DNA from: Longitalea arenae
GTDB lineage: Bacteria; Bacteroidota; Bacteroidia; Chitinophagales; Chitinophagaceae
Length of the DNA stretch: 64,000 bases
Reading direction: 5' to 3'
Assembly: GCF_016924755.1 (NCBI RefSeq)
Contig: NZ_JAFFJX010000001.1
Coordinates: 1,174,927-1,238,926, forward strand
Shown here: positions 1 to 9,622 of the stretch, in pieces
Numbering within the stretch: the first letter of the stretch is position 1
How the letters are laid out: every line of letters starts with the position of its first letter
Notes under the pieces: generated by a model
What the model saw: the letters and a program-made list of their open reading frames with translations, nothing else
Database searches by the model: none
Told to the model about the DNA's origin: nothing
Translations under genes and position numbers: made by a program

Positions 1-194
1 ATAACACCGTGCGTAACATCAACAAACTGAACCGCGAGCTTAAAGAACTTCAGTACGAATACAAAACACTGAAAAGTGAAGTGATGTTCCGCAGCAAACA
101 AAGTGAGCTGGCCAAGGCGGTACAGCCACTGGGCTTGAAAGAACTGACTGTTCCGCCCGCCGTGCTGGTTGATACGGCTGTGTTGGCAAGGTGA
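1..194 (+). CDS. FtsL-like division protein, C-terminal part (cut by window start)
   Basis: The reading frame is already open at the left edge and ends at TGA 192-194, so only the last ~63 residues are visible. They begin with a charged heptad-like helix (LNRELKELQYEYKTLKSEV), then FRSKQSELAKAVQPLGLKEL, the usual pattern of the periplasmic coiled coil and tail of FtsL-type proteins. The position directly before ftsI is where Bacteroidota dcw clusters carry a small FtsL-like gene. Its role would be to recruit and activate FtsW/FtsI in the divisome. The transmembrane segment would lie outside the window. The family call rests mainly on position and helix character. Confidence 0.65.
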   Translation, partial: NTVRNINKLNRELKELQYEYKTLKSEVMFRSKQSELAKAVQPLGLKELTVPPAVLVDTAVLAR

Positions 195-230
195 GTTGAA
201 AAGTTGATAATGTTGAAAAAGTTGATAAAG
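195..230. repeat. 9-bp GTTGATAAA-type tandem repeat directly after the ftsL-like stop
   Basis: Four units of 8-9 bp (GTTGAAAA, GTTGATAAT, GTTGAAAAA, GTTGATAAA) begin on the base after the stop codon. The same word family is seen at 9528-9572, 30519-30560 and 58326-58345. Confidence 0.6.
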
Positions 231-349
231 GAAAAAGTAAGGGCGGGTAGCAAGTAGTAAGTAGCCAGTAGGGGAACCGAGACCGAAAAACAATAAGTTA
301 CGAATCAAGAGCCAACTAGCCACCAGCTATTAACCACCAGCTAATTCAA

Positions 350-2479
350 ATGGAAGTAAAGAAAGACATATTATGGCGGGTGTACCTGTGCTTTCTGGGC
401 ATAGTGGTGTTCAGTATCGTAATACTGGGCCGGGCGGTGTACATTCAGCAGGTGCAGGGCGCTTACTGGCGGGAACAGGCAAAAGAGCAACAGCAAAAAT
501 TCGTAGAGATCGATGCACAACGCGGAACCATCTATAGTGAAGACGGCCGCATGCTCAGCACCTCTACACCATATTTTGATATTTATATTGATTTTGCAGC
601 AGACGGATTAAGAGAAAAGAATGGGCAACGGTTCGAGAATAACCTTGATTCACTGTCACTTGGACTGGCAACGCTGTTCCCGGAAAAAAGCAAAGCCTCG
701 TGGCGCCGGGAATTAAAGAATGGTTATCAAAAAAAGAACCGCTACTATTTGTTAAAAAAGAACCTGACATTTCAGCAATATAAACAGTTGCGTAGTCTGC
801 CACTCGTGCGCGAGGGAAAGAATAAAAGCGGTTTCATTGCGGAGGTAAAAGATAAAAGATTGAACCCCTTTGGCCTGCTGGCAAACAGAACCATCGGGTT
901 ATCACGCGAATACATCGACAGCGGTGGCAACATGCGTAATATGAATGTGGGCCTGGAGAAAACGTATGACGAACATTTGCGTGGTGAAAGTGGAAAACGC
1001 CTGATGCGAAAAATTGCCGCTGGTGTATTTGTGCCGGTAGATGGTTCAGAAATAGAACCGCAAAACGGAAAAGACATTATCACCACACTGGATGTGAACA
1101 TTCAGGACATTGCCGAAAATGCATTGCTCAATGTACTCACTGCAAATGAATGTGAATATGGCACTTGTGTTGTGATGGAAGTGGCAACCGGAAAAATAAA
1201 AGCCATTGCCAACCTGAGCCGCAGAGAGGATGGCAGCTATTGGGAAAACTATAATTACGCTGTGCAGGCATCTGAACCAGGTTCTACTTTTAAACTGGTT
1301 ACTATGTTGTCGCTGCTCGAAGATCAATTAATAACTTTGCAGCAGCACATCAACCTCGAAGGTGGAAGCTGGAATGTGAACGGAAGAACAGTATACGATA
1401 CAGAAGATCATGGCACAGACGCAACGATAAAGGAAGCATTTGAACACAGCTCGAATGTTGGTATGGCCAAGTTAACCATGACCTACTATGCCAAAAATCC
1501 GAACAAGTTCATAGATCACATTAAGAAACTGCGATTCGATCAACCAACCGGCATCGATCTGTTGGGCGAAGCGAAACCGGTTATAAAAACACCCAAATCA
1601 AGATCATGGAGCGCGACTTCACTACCGTGGATGAGTTTTGGGTACGAAGTAATGGTAAGCCCTTTGCAAACATTGATGTTGTACAATGCGATTGCCAACA
1701 ATGGTAAGATGATGAAACCTTACCTTGTAAATGCAGTGCAGGAAAATGGCATGAAGATCCAGGAAAATCAACCGAAGGTAGTGGAAGAAGCAGTGTGCAG
1801 CCCCAAAACATTAAAGCTCTTACAACAATGTCTGGAAGGTGTTTGTGTAGAAGGAACCGCCGCCGAATTATTCAAAGGCGCGCCTTACAGGGCAGCCGGT
1901 AAAACCGGAACTGCGCTGATGGCCAACGGCAGCAGGGGCTACCGCGATCATATTTACCAGTCATCCTTTGCCGGTTATTTTCCGGCCGAACATCCGCAGT
2001 ACAGCTGTATTGTTGTGATCCGTAACAAACCATTTGCACCGGTTTATTATGGCGCCAAAATAGCAGGTCCGGTGTTCAAAGAGATCGCTGACAAGTTGTA
2101 TGCATTGAATGCAGACCAGAGCCGGGGTTTAAAACAGATGGCGCTGAAAAAAGACAGCAGCAATTATTTATACGCCGGTTCAACGGAAGATATAAAAGAT
2201 GTGCTGGAGAAACTGAGGATAAAATACCGCGACTCGGCGAAGACCGATGAATGGGGGCACATGTACGCGGTGAATTATCAGCCGGTCGTGAATAACAGGA
2301 AAGTGGCCAATAATATTATGCCTGATATCAGGGGCATGGGTATAAAAGATGCATTGTTCCTGTTGGAAAATAGAAAAATGAAAGTGGTGTTCCGCGGCAG
2401 GGGAAAAGTGATCAGTCAGAGTATAGAACCGGGCACCTACGTTAACCATCATCAAACAGTGACTTTAGAACTGAACTAA
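350..2479 (+). CDS. ftsI: Penicillin-binding protein 2/3-type transpeptidase FtsI with PASTA domain
   Basis: Septal peptidoglycan DD-transpeptidase, crosslinking glycan strands made by FtsW. One N-terminal membrane helix (about residues 11-31) precedes a pedestal/dimerisation domain (about 55-210) and the transpeptidase domain (about 250-600). All three catalytic motifs are present: STFK with nucleophile Ser312, SSN at 367-369 and KTGT at 518-521. The last ~60 residues form a PASTA domain (MPDIRGMGIKDALFLLE and following), as in SpoVD-like and Bacteroidota FtsI proteins. The length of 709 aa is normal for that group. It lies between the ftsL-like gene and murE, 15 bp from the latter, consistent with one operon. 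Confidence 0.95.
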   Translation: MEVKKDILWRVYLCFLGIVVFSIVILGRAVYIQQVQGAYWREQAKEQQQKFVEIDAQRGTIYSEDGRMLSTSTPYFDIYIDFAADGLREKNGQRFENNLDSLSLGLATLFPEKSKASWRRELKNGYQKKNRYYLLKKNLTFQQYKQLRSLPLVREGKNKSGFIAEVKDKRLNPFGLLANRTIGLSREYIDSGGNMRNMNVGLEKTYDEHLRGESGKRLMRKIAAGVFVPVDGSEIEPQNGKDIITTLDVNIQDIAENALLNVLTANECEYGTCVVMEVATGKIKAIANLSRREDGSYWENYNYAVQASEPGSTFKLVTMLSLLEDQLITLQQHINLEGGSWNVNGRTVYDTEDHGTDATIKEAFEHSSNVGMAKLTMTYYAKNPNKFIDHIKKLRFDQPTGIDLLGEAKPVIKTPKSRSWSATSLPWMSFGYEVMVSPLQTLMLYNAIANNGKMMKPYLVNAVQENGMKIQENQPKVVEEAVCSPKTLKLLQQCLEGVCVEGTAAELFKGAPYRAAGKTGTALMANGSRGYRDHIYQSSFAGYFPAEHPQYSCIVVIRNKPFAPVYYGAKIAGPVFKEIADKLYALNADQSRGLKQMALKKDSSNYLYAGSTEDIKDVLEKLRIKYRDSAKTDEWGHMYAVNYQPVVNNRKVANNIMPDIRGMGIKDALFLLENRKMKVVFRGRGKVISQSIEPGTYVNHHQTVTLELN

Positions 2480-2494
2480 AATAAAATATAAGAC

Positions 2495-3958
2495 GTGACG
2501 CTGCAGGATATATTATACAAAGTAAGCATTCGCTCGGTACAGGGTAATACCAGTATACCAGTGCGTGACCTGCAGCTCGATTCAAGGAAGGTAGGTGCAG
2601 GGTCTGTATTCATTGCGGTGAAAGGCAGTGCGGCAGATGGCCACCTGTTTATTGACCAGGTACTGGAGCAGGGTGCTACCGCCGTAATTTGTGAAACAAT
2701 GCCGGCTACCTTTAAGGAAGGAGTGACCTATGTGCAGGTAGAGAACAGTGCAGCGGCAGCCGGGTATATGGCGCATAACTTCTACGGTCAGCCATCAGAG
2801 AAAGTAAAGCTGGTTGGGGTAACCGGTACCAACGGTAAGACCACCATCGCTACCATCTTATTCAAGCTCTTTACATCATTGGGTTATAAATGCGGGTTAC
2901 TGAGCACTGTGCAGAACCATATTGGCAATGAAATAGTGCCGGCCACCCATACCACGCCAGATGCCATCAGCCTGAACGCGCTGCTGCAGCAAATGGTGAA
3001 CAGCGGCTGCACCCATGTGTTTATGGAGACCAGCTCACACGCCATTCACCAGCACCGCATAACAGGTTTGAAATATGCAGGCGGCCTGTTCAGCAATATC
3101 ACCCACGATCACCTGGATTATCACAAAACATTTGATGAGTATATCCGGGTGAAGAAATCGTTCTTTGATACGCTGCCTTCGGAAGCATTTGCCATTTCAA
3201 ATGCCGATGACAAACGCGGTCAGGTGATGCTGCAAAACACCCAGGCACACAAATACCTGTACAGCCTGCGTACGATGGCCGAGTTCAAAGGTAAGATCCT
3301 GGAGAACAGACTTACCGGACTGGTGATGACCATCAACGATCAGGAAGTGCATTTCCGCCTGATCGGTGAGTTCAATGCCTACAACCTGCTGGCAGTCTAT
3401 GGTGCAGCAGTTTGTTTGGGCGAAGACAAACAGGAAGTATTGCGCTGTTTGAGTGAGCTTACCGGTGCAGAAGGCCGCTTTGATTATATGATCTCGCAAA
3501 AGCAACAGATCATTGGTATAGTTGATTATGCGCACACGCCCGATGCCTTGCTGAATGTGCTGGCAACCATTAAAAAATTGCGCGAAGGCCATGAGCAGAT
3601 CATTACCGTGGTAGGATGTGGTGGAGACCGCGATAAAGCAAAACGTCCGGTCATGGGCGAGGTAGCTTGTGAGCACAGCGATAAAGTGGTATTCACATCC
3701 GATAATCCGCGCAGTGAAGATCCATTGCAGATCCTGGCGGAAATGGAAACCGGATTGAATACAGCGGCCAGAAGAAAATTTGTATCAGTACCCGATCGTA
3801 AAGAAGCCATCAAGCTGGCTATAAGTATGGCCAGGCCCGGTGATATTGTGCTGATAGCAGGAAAAGGACATGAAAAATACCAGGAGATAAAAGGAGTTAA
3901 ACATCCTTTTGACGATAAGCAGGTGATGCGTGAAATGTTTGAGCTGTATGAAAAATGA
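2495..3958 (+). CDS. murE: UDP-MurNAc-L-Ala-D-Glu:meso-diaminopimelate ligase
   Basis: Cytoplasmic Mur ligase that adds the third amino acid of the stem peptide with ATP. The P-loop GTNGKTT is at residues 111-117. The central ligase domain and C-terminal domain follow at normal length (487 aa). The motif DNPR (403-406) is the recognised marker for meso-diaminopimelate rather than lysine, so the peptidoglycan is probably of the DAP type. The start is GTG at 2495, 15 bp after the ftsI stop; no ATG fits the conserved N-terminus better. mraY follows after 32 bp. Confidence 0.95.
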   Translation: MTLQDILYKVSIRSVQGNTSIPVRDLQLDSRKVGAGSVFIAVKGSAADGHLFIDQVLEQGATAVICETMPATFKEGVTYVQVENSAAAAGYMAHNFYGQPSEKVKLVGVTGTNGKTTIATILFKLFTSLGYKCGLLSTVQNHIGNEIVPATHTTPDAISLNALLQQMVNSGCTHVFMETSSHAIHQHRITGLKYAGGLFSNITHDHLDYHKTFDEYIRVKKSFFDTLPSEAFAISNADDKRGQVMLQNTQAHKYLYSLRTMAEFKGKILENRLTGLVMTINDQEVHFRLIGEFNAYNLLAVYGAAVCLGEDKQEVLRCLSELTGAEGRFDYMISQKQQIIGIVDYAHTPDALLNVLATIKKLREGHEQIITVVGCGGDRDKAKRPVMGEVACEHSDKVVFTSDNPRSEDPLQILAEMETGLNTAARRKFVSVPDRKEAIKLAISMARPGDIVLIAGKGHEKYQEIKGVKHPFDDKQVMREMFELYEK

Positions 3959-3990
3959 GGCAAGAGCTCGTACACCTAAAATAAACCAAC

Positions 3991-5271
3991 ATGTTGTACC
4001 ATTTAATCGATTGGTTAAAAGAATTGGGGGTTAAGGTTCCGGGAAATGCACTGTTTCAGTTCATTACATCCCGGGTATTGCTGGCAGTGATCCTGTCGCT
4101 GGTGATCTCTGCTGTATTTGGCAAAAAGTTCATCAATTACCTGCGTAAAAAACAGGTAGGTGAAACCGTGCGTGACCTGGGATTGGCCGGTGAGCAGCAG
4201 AAAAAAGGAACACCCACCATGGGGGGATTCATTATCATCCTTGCCATCCTGGTGCCCACCCTTTTGCTCGCCGATCTGAGTAAAGCATATATCCGGCTCA
4301 TGCTGTTTGCCACCGTATGGCTGGGGTTGATAGGTTTCATTGATGATTACCTGAAACTGCGGGCCAAAAAACTGGCGCAGCAACAAGGCATACCGTATAA
4401 AAAAGGAGATAAGGACGGCCTGGCCGGATGGTTTAAAATATTAGGGCAGGTAGTATTGGGTTTTGTAGTGGCGGCAACACTGTTATTTAACAACAATACA
4501 AAAGTATGGCGCGAGTATACCGGTGAAAACCTGCCTGAAAAAACAGCTAATTACAGGGAGATCCCCTTAGATAATAAAGTGAAGAAGTTTGTGGTGGCCG
4601 ATGAACCTATTACTACCATTCCCTTTGTGAAATCGCATGAGTTCAACTACTCAAAGTTGTTGCCCGAGGGGCTGCGTTCATTGACATGGATCCTCTATGT
4701 GATCATTGTGATCTTTATTGTGACCGCGGTGTCGAACGGCGCCAATATCACAGACGGAATTGATGGGCTGGCTACAGGGACCAGTGCGATCATTGGGGCT
4801 TGTTTGGGCATTTTTGCCTATGCCAGCGGTAACCTGCGGTTCGCAGAGTATCTGAATATTATGTATATTCCTAATTTGGGTGAGCTGTCGATTTTCATTG
4901 GCGCGCTCATTGGGGCCTGTGTTGGGTTTCTTTGGTACAATGCCTATCCGGCGCAGGTGTTTATGGGTGACACAGGAAGTTTAACGCTGGGGGGCATCAT
5001 AGCAGCACTGGCCATCATTGTGCGGAAGGAATTGCTGATACCCATCTTCTGCGGTGTATTCCTGGTAGAAGTACTGAGTGTAAGTTTGCAGGTTTCCTAC
5101 TTTAAATACACGAAAAGAAAATATGGAGAAGGGAAAAGGATATTCCTGATGAGCCCGCTGCACCACCACTATCAGAAGTTGGGCTATCATGAGTCGAAGA
5201 TCGTAACGCGGTTCTGGATCGTGACCATCCTTTGTGTAGTGTTTGCGATCGTAACACTGAAAATAAGATAA
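3991..5271 (+). CDS. mraY: Phospho-MurNAc-pentapeptide transferase MraY
   Basis: Polytopic membrane enzyme that moves phospho-MurNAc-pentapeptide onto undecaprenyl phosphate, forming lipid I. Recognisable motifs are PTMGG near residue 73, the catalytic-site FIDDYLKLR (about 117-125), NITDGIDGLA (about 252-261) and the family HHH motif in SPLHHHYQKLG. At 426 aa it is longer than the ~360 aa enzymes of E. coli. The extra length is a hydrophilic stretch around residues 170-225 between two membrane helices, which is common in Bacteroidota MraY. A 220-bp gap separates it from murD. Confidence 0.95.
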   Translation: MLYHLIDWLKELGVKVPGNALFQFITSRVLLAVILSLVISAVFGKKFINYLRKKQVGETVRDLGLAGEQQKKGTPTMGGFIIILAILVPTLLLADLSKAYIRLMLFATVWLGLIGFIDDYLKLRAKKLAQQQGIPYKKGDKDGLAGWFKILGQVVLGFVVAATLLFNNNTKVWREYTGENLPEKTANYREIPLDNKVKKFVVADEPITTIPFVKSHEFNYSKLLPEGLRSLTWILYVIIVIFIVTAVSNGANITDGIDGLATGTSAIIGACLGIFAYASGNLRFAEYLNIMYIPNLGELSIFIGALIGACVGFLWYNAYPAQVFMGDTGSLTLGGIIAALAIIVRKELLIPIFCGVFLVEVLSVSLQVSYFKYTKRKYGEGKRIFLMSPLHHHYQKLGYHESKIVTRFWIVTILCVVFAIVTLKIR

Positions 5272-5456
5272 GAAGCGTCACCGGTCAGCCGGTACCTTAA
5301 CAATATCATAAACCGATTACTGAAAAACCACCACTCTGAATTTCCACTTAAGGAAACACCGATCATAGTAGTAGGTAGGGTGTGGTACGACAGTAAGAAT
5401 CTAAACTAGAGAAGAACCCCCTTTAATCCGATATCCGATTATAAACAATAAGTAGT

Positions 5457-5470
5457 CCCGATGTATCGGG
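5457..5470. other. Short perfect hairpin CCCGATGTATCGGG upstream of murD
   Basis: A 6-bp stem with a 2-nt loop lies 20 bp before murD in the 220-bp mraY-murD spacer. No T-run follows it, so it is not an obvious terminator. The same CCGAT/ATCGG core recurs in the hairpins at 15537 and 19289. The rest of the spacer shows nothing recognisable. Confidence 0.4.
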
Positions 5471-5491
5471 GGTAATGGAGTTAGTAATTAC

Positions 5492-6832
5492 ATGAGTAAG
5501 CGACTGGTAATACTTGGAGCCGGCGAAAGCGGAGTGGGCACTGCCATCCTTGGGGTGCAAAAGGGGTATGATGTATTTGTATCGGACGGTGGAAAAATCA
5601 AAGAAAAGTATCAGGAGGAGCTGAACAAACATGGCATAGCCTGGGAAGCAGAACAGCATACCGAAGAAAAGATCTTGAATGCGGATGAAGTGATGAAAAG
5701 TCCGGGTATCCCTGAAAAGAACGAGCTGGTAAAGAAGATCAGGAAAAAGGGAATACCGGTGATCAGTGAAATTGAATTTGCATACCGCTACAAAGGCAAC
5801 AGTAAGATCATTGGCATCACTGGCAGTAACGGAAAAACGACCACGACGTCGTTGATGTATCACATTTGCAAAACCGCCGGACTGGATTGTGCGCTTGTTG
5901 GCAATATCGGTTATTCATTTGCCAAACAAATTGCAGAAGATCCGAAAGAATGGTATGTGGCAGAAATCAGCAGTTTTCAGTTGGATGACATTCAAACGTT
6001 CAGGCCGGATGTAGCGATACTCACCAATATCTCGGAAGACCATTTGGATCGATATGATTACCGGTTCGAAAATTATATACACAGTAAGTTTAGAATAGCG
6101 GAGAACCAAACAGCGCAGGACTATTTTATTTACTGTGCCGATGATCCGGTGACCATGCAGTATTTAGAGAAATATTCCATCAAATCTAACCCATTACCAT
6201 TCAGTATGAGCAAAGAATTACCCCAGGGCGGTTTTATCAGGAACGGACAAATGACTGTAACTGTAGATGATGAGAAAATGCAGATGAACGTGAGCGATTT
6301 TACTTTAAAAGGCAAACACAACCAGAATAACACGATGGCAGCAGCATTAGGAGGTGTAACGATGGGTATCCGCAAGGAGAAGATCCGCGTAGCCGTTCAA
6401 ACCTTTGAATCGCTGGCGCACAGAATGGAGCCGGTGGCCACTGTACGCGGTGTTGAATTCATCAACGACAGCAAGGCTACGAATGTGAACAGCACCTGGT
6501 TTGCACTGGAAAGCATGGAGCGCCCTACAATATTAATACTGGGTGGCGTAGATAAAGGAAATGATTATACGATCCTGAGTGAACTGGTTCGGGAAAAAGT
6601 AAAAGCGATCGTTTGCCTGGGGGTTGATAACCGCAAGATCCATGAAGCCTTTAAGAACGATGTGCAGCTGATGGTGAATACCAACAGTGCCGATGAAGCG
6701 GTAAAAGCTGCATTTCATTTTGCAAGTCCGGGCGATACCGTGTTGTTGAGCCCGGCCTGCGCCAGCTTCGACCTGTTTAAGAATTACGAAGACCGTGGCG
6801 ATCAGTTCAAGCAGGCAGTGCGTGAGTTGTAA
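5492..6832 (+). CDS. murD: UDP-MurNAc-L-alanine:D-glutamate ligase
   Basis: Cytoplasmic ligase that adds D-glutamate to UDP-MurNAc-L-Ala. The N-terminal Rossmann-like nucleotide-sugar domain starts with LVILGAGESGVG. The ATP P-loop GSNGKTT is at residues 111-117, followed by the central domain motif NISEDHLDRY (about 178-187) and the C-terminal domain with NDSKATN. The length of 446 aa is normal. It lies in the dcw order between mraY and ftsW with a 60-bp gap after it. Confidence 0.95.
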   Translation: MSKRLVILGAGESGVGTAILGVQKGYDVFVSDGGKIKEKYQEELNKHGIAWEAEQHTEEKILNADEVMKSPGIPEKNELVKKIRKKGIPVISEIEFAYRYKGNSKIIGITGSNGKTTTTSLMYHICKTAGLDCALVGNIGYSFAKQIAEDPKEWYVAEISSFQLDDIQTFRPDVAILTNISEDHLDRYDYRFENYIHSKFRIAENQTAQDYFIYCADDPVTMQYLEKYSIKSNPLPFSMSKELPQGGFIRNGQMTVTVDDEKMQMNVSDFTLKGKHNQNNTMAAALGGVTMGIRKEKIRVAVQTFESLAHRMEPVATVRGVEFINDSKATNVNSTWFALESMERPTILILGGVDKGNDYTILSELVREKVKAIVCLGVDNRKIHEAFKNDVQLMVNTNSADEAVKAAFHFASPGDTVLLSPACASFDLFKNYEDRGDQFKQAVREL

Positions 6833-6892
6833 GCTGTATAGTAGTAGGTGGGATAGTAAAGTACACTGGTAAAAGATATTTCTGTATATAGA

Positions 6893-8329
6893 ATGACAGG
6901 CGCAAATGACATATCGGTAAAGGGACCAAACGCAGGCGGCCTGCTGAGCAAGACCCGGGGTGATAAAGTGATCTGGGCTATCGTTGTGGTATTGGCATTG
7001 GTGTCGATGCTTGCGGTTTATAGTTCCACCGGCTTGCTGGCCTACAAGTATAACCGCGGCAACACCGAGGTATACCTGTTAAAGCAGGTGATCTTTACAG
7101 CGGTGGGCCTGGCGATCATTTATTTTTCGCACCGGGTAAATTATACCTTGTATTCACGGGTTGCCCGCATTTTATTTATGCTGTCAATCCCGTTGTTGAT
7201 ATATACCTTATTCTTTGGACTGAAACTGAACGAAGGTAGCCGCTGGATCCGGTTACCTATCATTAATTTAACATTCCAGACCTCTGACCTGGCCAAGCTG
7301 GCGCTGTTCATGTTCCTGAGCCGCCTGCTGAGCAAGAAACAGGAAGTGATCAAGGATTTTAAAAAGGGATTCATTCCTGTGATCTTGCCGGTTGCTGTCA
7401 TTTGCATCCTGATTGCACCGGCGAACCTGTCCACTGCATTGCTGGTAGCCGCTACCAGCATGTTGTTATTATTTATAGGACGGGCCAGCACCAAACATTT
7501 GCTGCTGACAGTTGGTGTAGCGGCCATACCGGTAGCCATCCTGGTAATGATATCAGTCGCCTTTTATGATAAAAAGGAAGAAAAGTGTTCAGAATTGCCA
7601 TTTTTTTTGCAGGCTGGCCGGATCCCCACCTGGGTTAGCCGCGTGCAAAACTTTATATATGACAGCAAACAGGTCGACAAAGATGAGAACTACCAGATAA
7701 ACCAGTCGAAGATCGCCATTGCAAAAGGCGGTTTGCTGGGCCTGGGACCGGGTAATAGTGAAACACGGAACTTTTTACCGCATCCTTATTCGGATTTTAT
7801 TTTTGCGATCATTATCGAGGAGTATGGACTGGCAGGAGGCGGTTTTATCTTATTTGTATACCTGGTCTTCCTGTTCAGGAGTATCAGAATATTTAAAAAA
7901 TGCCCTTATGCTTTTGGGGCATTTCTGGCATTGGGCTTAAGCTTTACGCTGGTCATCCAGGCATTGATCAATATGGCAGTGACCGTGAATCTCTTCCCCG
8001 TAACCGGGGTCACCCTGCCACTGGTGAGTATGGGCGGAAGTTCTTTTCTCTTCACTTGCCTGGCCATAGGTATTATCCTGAGCGTGGCGCGCAACGTAGA
8101 ACAGCTGGAGGCGCCGGCAGAAGCAAAAACACCCGTAGCAGAAGCGAAAGAAAAGAAGAAGGCGGCGGTTAAGTCGGATGAAGAAGAAGAGGAAGTAGAG
8201 GAAAAACCGGTAAAAGCCAAAAAAGAAAAAGCGGCTAAGAAAAAAGAAGCGGTTGAAACGACCGAGGAAAAAGCCGCCAAGTTAGCGGCCTTAAAACCGC
8301 TGCTGGAAGAGGGCAATAAACAGAATTAG
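6893..8329 (+). CDS. ftsW: Septal peptidoglycan polymerase FtsW (SEDS family) with charged C-terminal tail
   Basis: SEDS-family glycosyltransferase that polymerises lipid II at the septum with FtsI as partner. About ten membrane helices span residues 25-395. Typical SEDS features include GSRWIRL (about 113-119), KGGLLGLGPGNS (about 274-285) and the conserved late motif PVTGVTLPLVSMGGSS (about 366-381). After the last helix comes a roughly 80-residue cytoplasmic tail made almost only of K, E and A. This tail is absent from E. coli FtsW and would be available for binding other division proteins; that role is inference. Confidence 0.93.
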   Translation: MTGANDISVKGPNAGGLLSKTRGDKVIWAIVVVLALVSMLAVYSSTGLLAYKYNRGNTEVYLLKQVIFTAVGLAIIYFSHRVNYTLYSRVARILFMLSIPLLIYTLFFGLKLNEGSRWIRLPIINLTFQTSDLAKLALFMFLSRLLSKKQEVIKDFKKGFIPVILPVAVICILIAPANLSTALLVAATSMLLLFIGRASTKHLLLTVGVAAIPVAILVMISVAFYDKKEEKCSELPFFLQAGRIPTWVSRVQNFIYDSKQVDKDENYQINQSKIAIAKGGLLGLGPGNSETRNFLPHPYSDFIFAIIIEEYGLAGGGFILFVYLVFLFRSIRIFKKCPYAFGAFLALGLSFTLVIQALINMAVTVNLFPVTGVTLPLVSMGGSSFLFTCLAIGIILSVARNVEQLEAPAEAKTPVAEAKEKKKAAVKSDEEEEEVEEKPVKAKKEKAAKKKEAVETTEEKAAKLAALKPLLEEGNKQN

Positions 8330-8371
8330 TGGTGATAGAAGTATTAAACAGGTGCTTAAACAAAGTGCACA

Positions 8372-9520
8372 ATGAGTGAAGCTCAACATCAATCAACTGG
8401 TTCATCATTCGCGTCCACGGGAGGCATTAAGGGACCGCGCCGGATAATCATAGCGGGGGGAGGAACAGGCGGACACATATTTCCGGCAGTGGCCATTGCA
8501 AACGCCCTGCGGAAGTTTGAACCCACTATTGAGATCTTATTTGTTGGCGCTAAGGGGAAAATGGAAATGGAGAAAGTGCCGCAGGCCGGGTATAAAATAG
8601 AAGGCCTGGATATAGCAGGCTTTAACAGAAGTTCTTTGATCAAGAATATCGGATTGCCGTTAAAACTGCTGAAGAGCTTCTGGCAGGTGCGAAAAATCAT
8701 TGGCTCATTCAAGCCCGATGCGGTTATTGGTGTGGGTGGTTATTCCAGTTTCCCGGTATTGCGATATGCACAAACCCGGGGCATTGCCACTTTTATTCAT
8801 GAAGCCAATTCGTTCGCCGGTAAATCGAATATCATGCTCGGTAAAAATGCCACTAAGATCTTTGTGGCAACCGATGGTATGGAAAAATTCTTTCCGGCAA
8901 ACAAGATAATGATCACTGGTAACCCCGTACGGCGGAACATCGTAAACAATACGATCAGCCGCAGCCAGGGAATTGAATTCTTTGGATTGGATCCGGCAAA
9001 GAAAACGGTTTTTGTTACCGGGGGTAGTTTGGGAGCCAAGGGCATTAACGAAGCGATCGATGCCGGCGTTGATGAGTTTACAAAGAACAATGTGCAGTTG
9101 ATCTGGCAAACCGGTAAACTCTATGCAGAAAAAGCCAGTGCACGGGCAGTGGAAAACAGGAATATCTGGGCAAACAGTTTCATTACACAGATGGAATATG
9201 CTTATGCCGCTGCAGATGTGGTAGTGTCAAGAGCCGGGGCTATGTCGGTGGCAGAATTATGTGTGGCCAAGAAACCGGTGGTATTTGTGCCATTTCCCTT
9301 TGCTGCAGAAGATCATCAGACTGCCAATGCGCAGAACCTGGTGAACAAACAGGCCGGCCTCATGATCAAAGACAGTGAGGCCAAAGAAAAGCTGGTGTCA
9401 ACGGTGATCGCCCTGGCCAGGGACGAACAGCAGCAGAATATGTTGAAGGAGAATATCGCACAACTGGCAATCGTAGATGCTGATGAGGTGGTGGCGAGAG
9501 AGATACTTAGGTTGATTTAG
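8372..9520 (+). CDS. murG: Lipid II-forming GlcNAc transferase MurG
   Basis: Peripheral membrane glycosyltransferase (GT28) that adds GlcNAc to lipid I. The N-terminal glycine-rich loop GGGTGGHIFPAVAIANAL (about residues 28-45) and the second-domain motifs FVTGGSLGAKGIN and SRAGAMSVAEL with FPFAAEDHQTANA are all present. The length is 382 aa, with a ~20-residue poorly conserved N-terminal extension, so a slightly later start cannot be excluded. It is followed by two tandem-repeat blocks before murC. Confidence 0.95.
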   Translation: MSEAQHQSTGSSFASTGGIKGPRRIIIAGGGTGGHIFPAVAIANALRKFEPTIEILFVGAKGKMEMEKVPQAGYKIEGLDIAGFNRSSLIKNIGLPLKLLKSFWQVRKIIGSFKPDAVIGVGGYSSFPVLRYAQTRGIATFIHEANSFAGKSNIMLGKNATKIFVATDGMEKFFPANKIMITGNPVRRNIVNNTISRSQGIEFFGLDPAKKTVFVTGGSLGAKGINEAIDAGVDEFTKNNVQLIWQTGKLYAEKASARAVENRNIWANSFITQMEYAYAAADVVVSRAGAMSVAELCVAKKPVVFVPFPFAAEDHQTANAQNLVNKQAGLMIKDSEAKEKLVSTVIALARDEQQQNMLKENIAQLAIVDADEVVAREILRLI

Positions 9521-9527
9521 GTGACGA

Positions 9528-9572
9528 GTTGATACAGTGGATACAGTTCATGTAGTTGATACAGTTGATAGC
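9528..9572. repeat. Five tandem 9-bp units, GTTGATACA type
   Basis: Exact 9-bp phase: GTTGATACA, GTGGATACA, GTTCATGTA, GTTGATACA, GTTGATAGC. It begins 7 bp after the murG stop. Confidence 0.75.
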
Positions 9573-9584
9573 GATGTCGATAAG

Positions 9585-9612
9585 TTGACCATTCACCATT
9601 GACCATTGACCG
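9585..9612. repeat. Four tandem 7-bp units, TTGACCA type
   Basis: Heptads TTGACCA, TTCACCA, TTGACCA, TTGACCG in exact phase, directly before murC. A possible TTG start for murC at 9599 lies inside this array, which argues against that start. Confidence 0.7.
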
Positions 9613-9622
9613 AATTAAGACA

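Noticed and set aside
7906..8316. A 136-aa Ser/Ala-rich frame opposite the ftsW tail
   Set aside because: It is the complement of the K/E/A-rich tail and has the composition expected of a shadow.
9599..9622. TTG start for murC
   Set aside because: It lies inside a heptad array and would add eight non-conserved residues; ATG 9623 fits the family.
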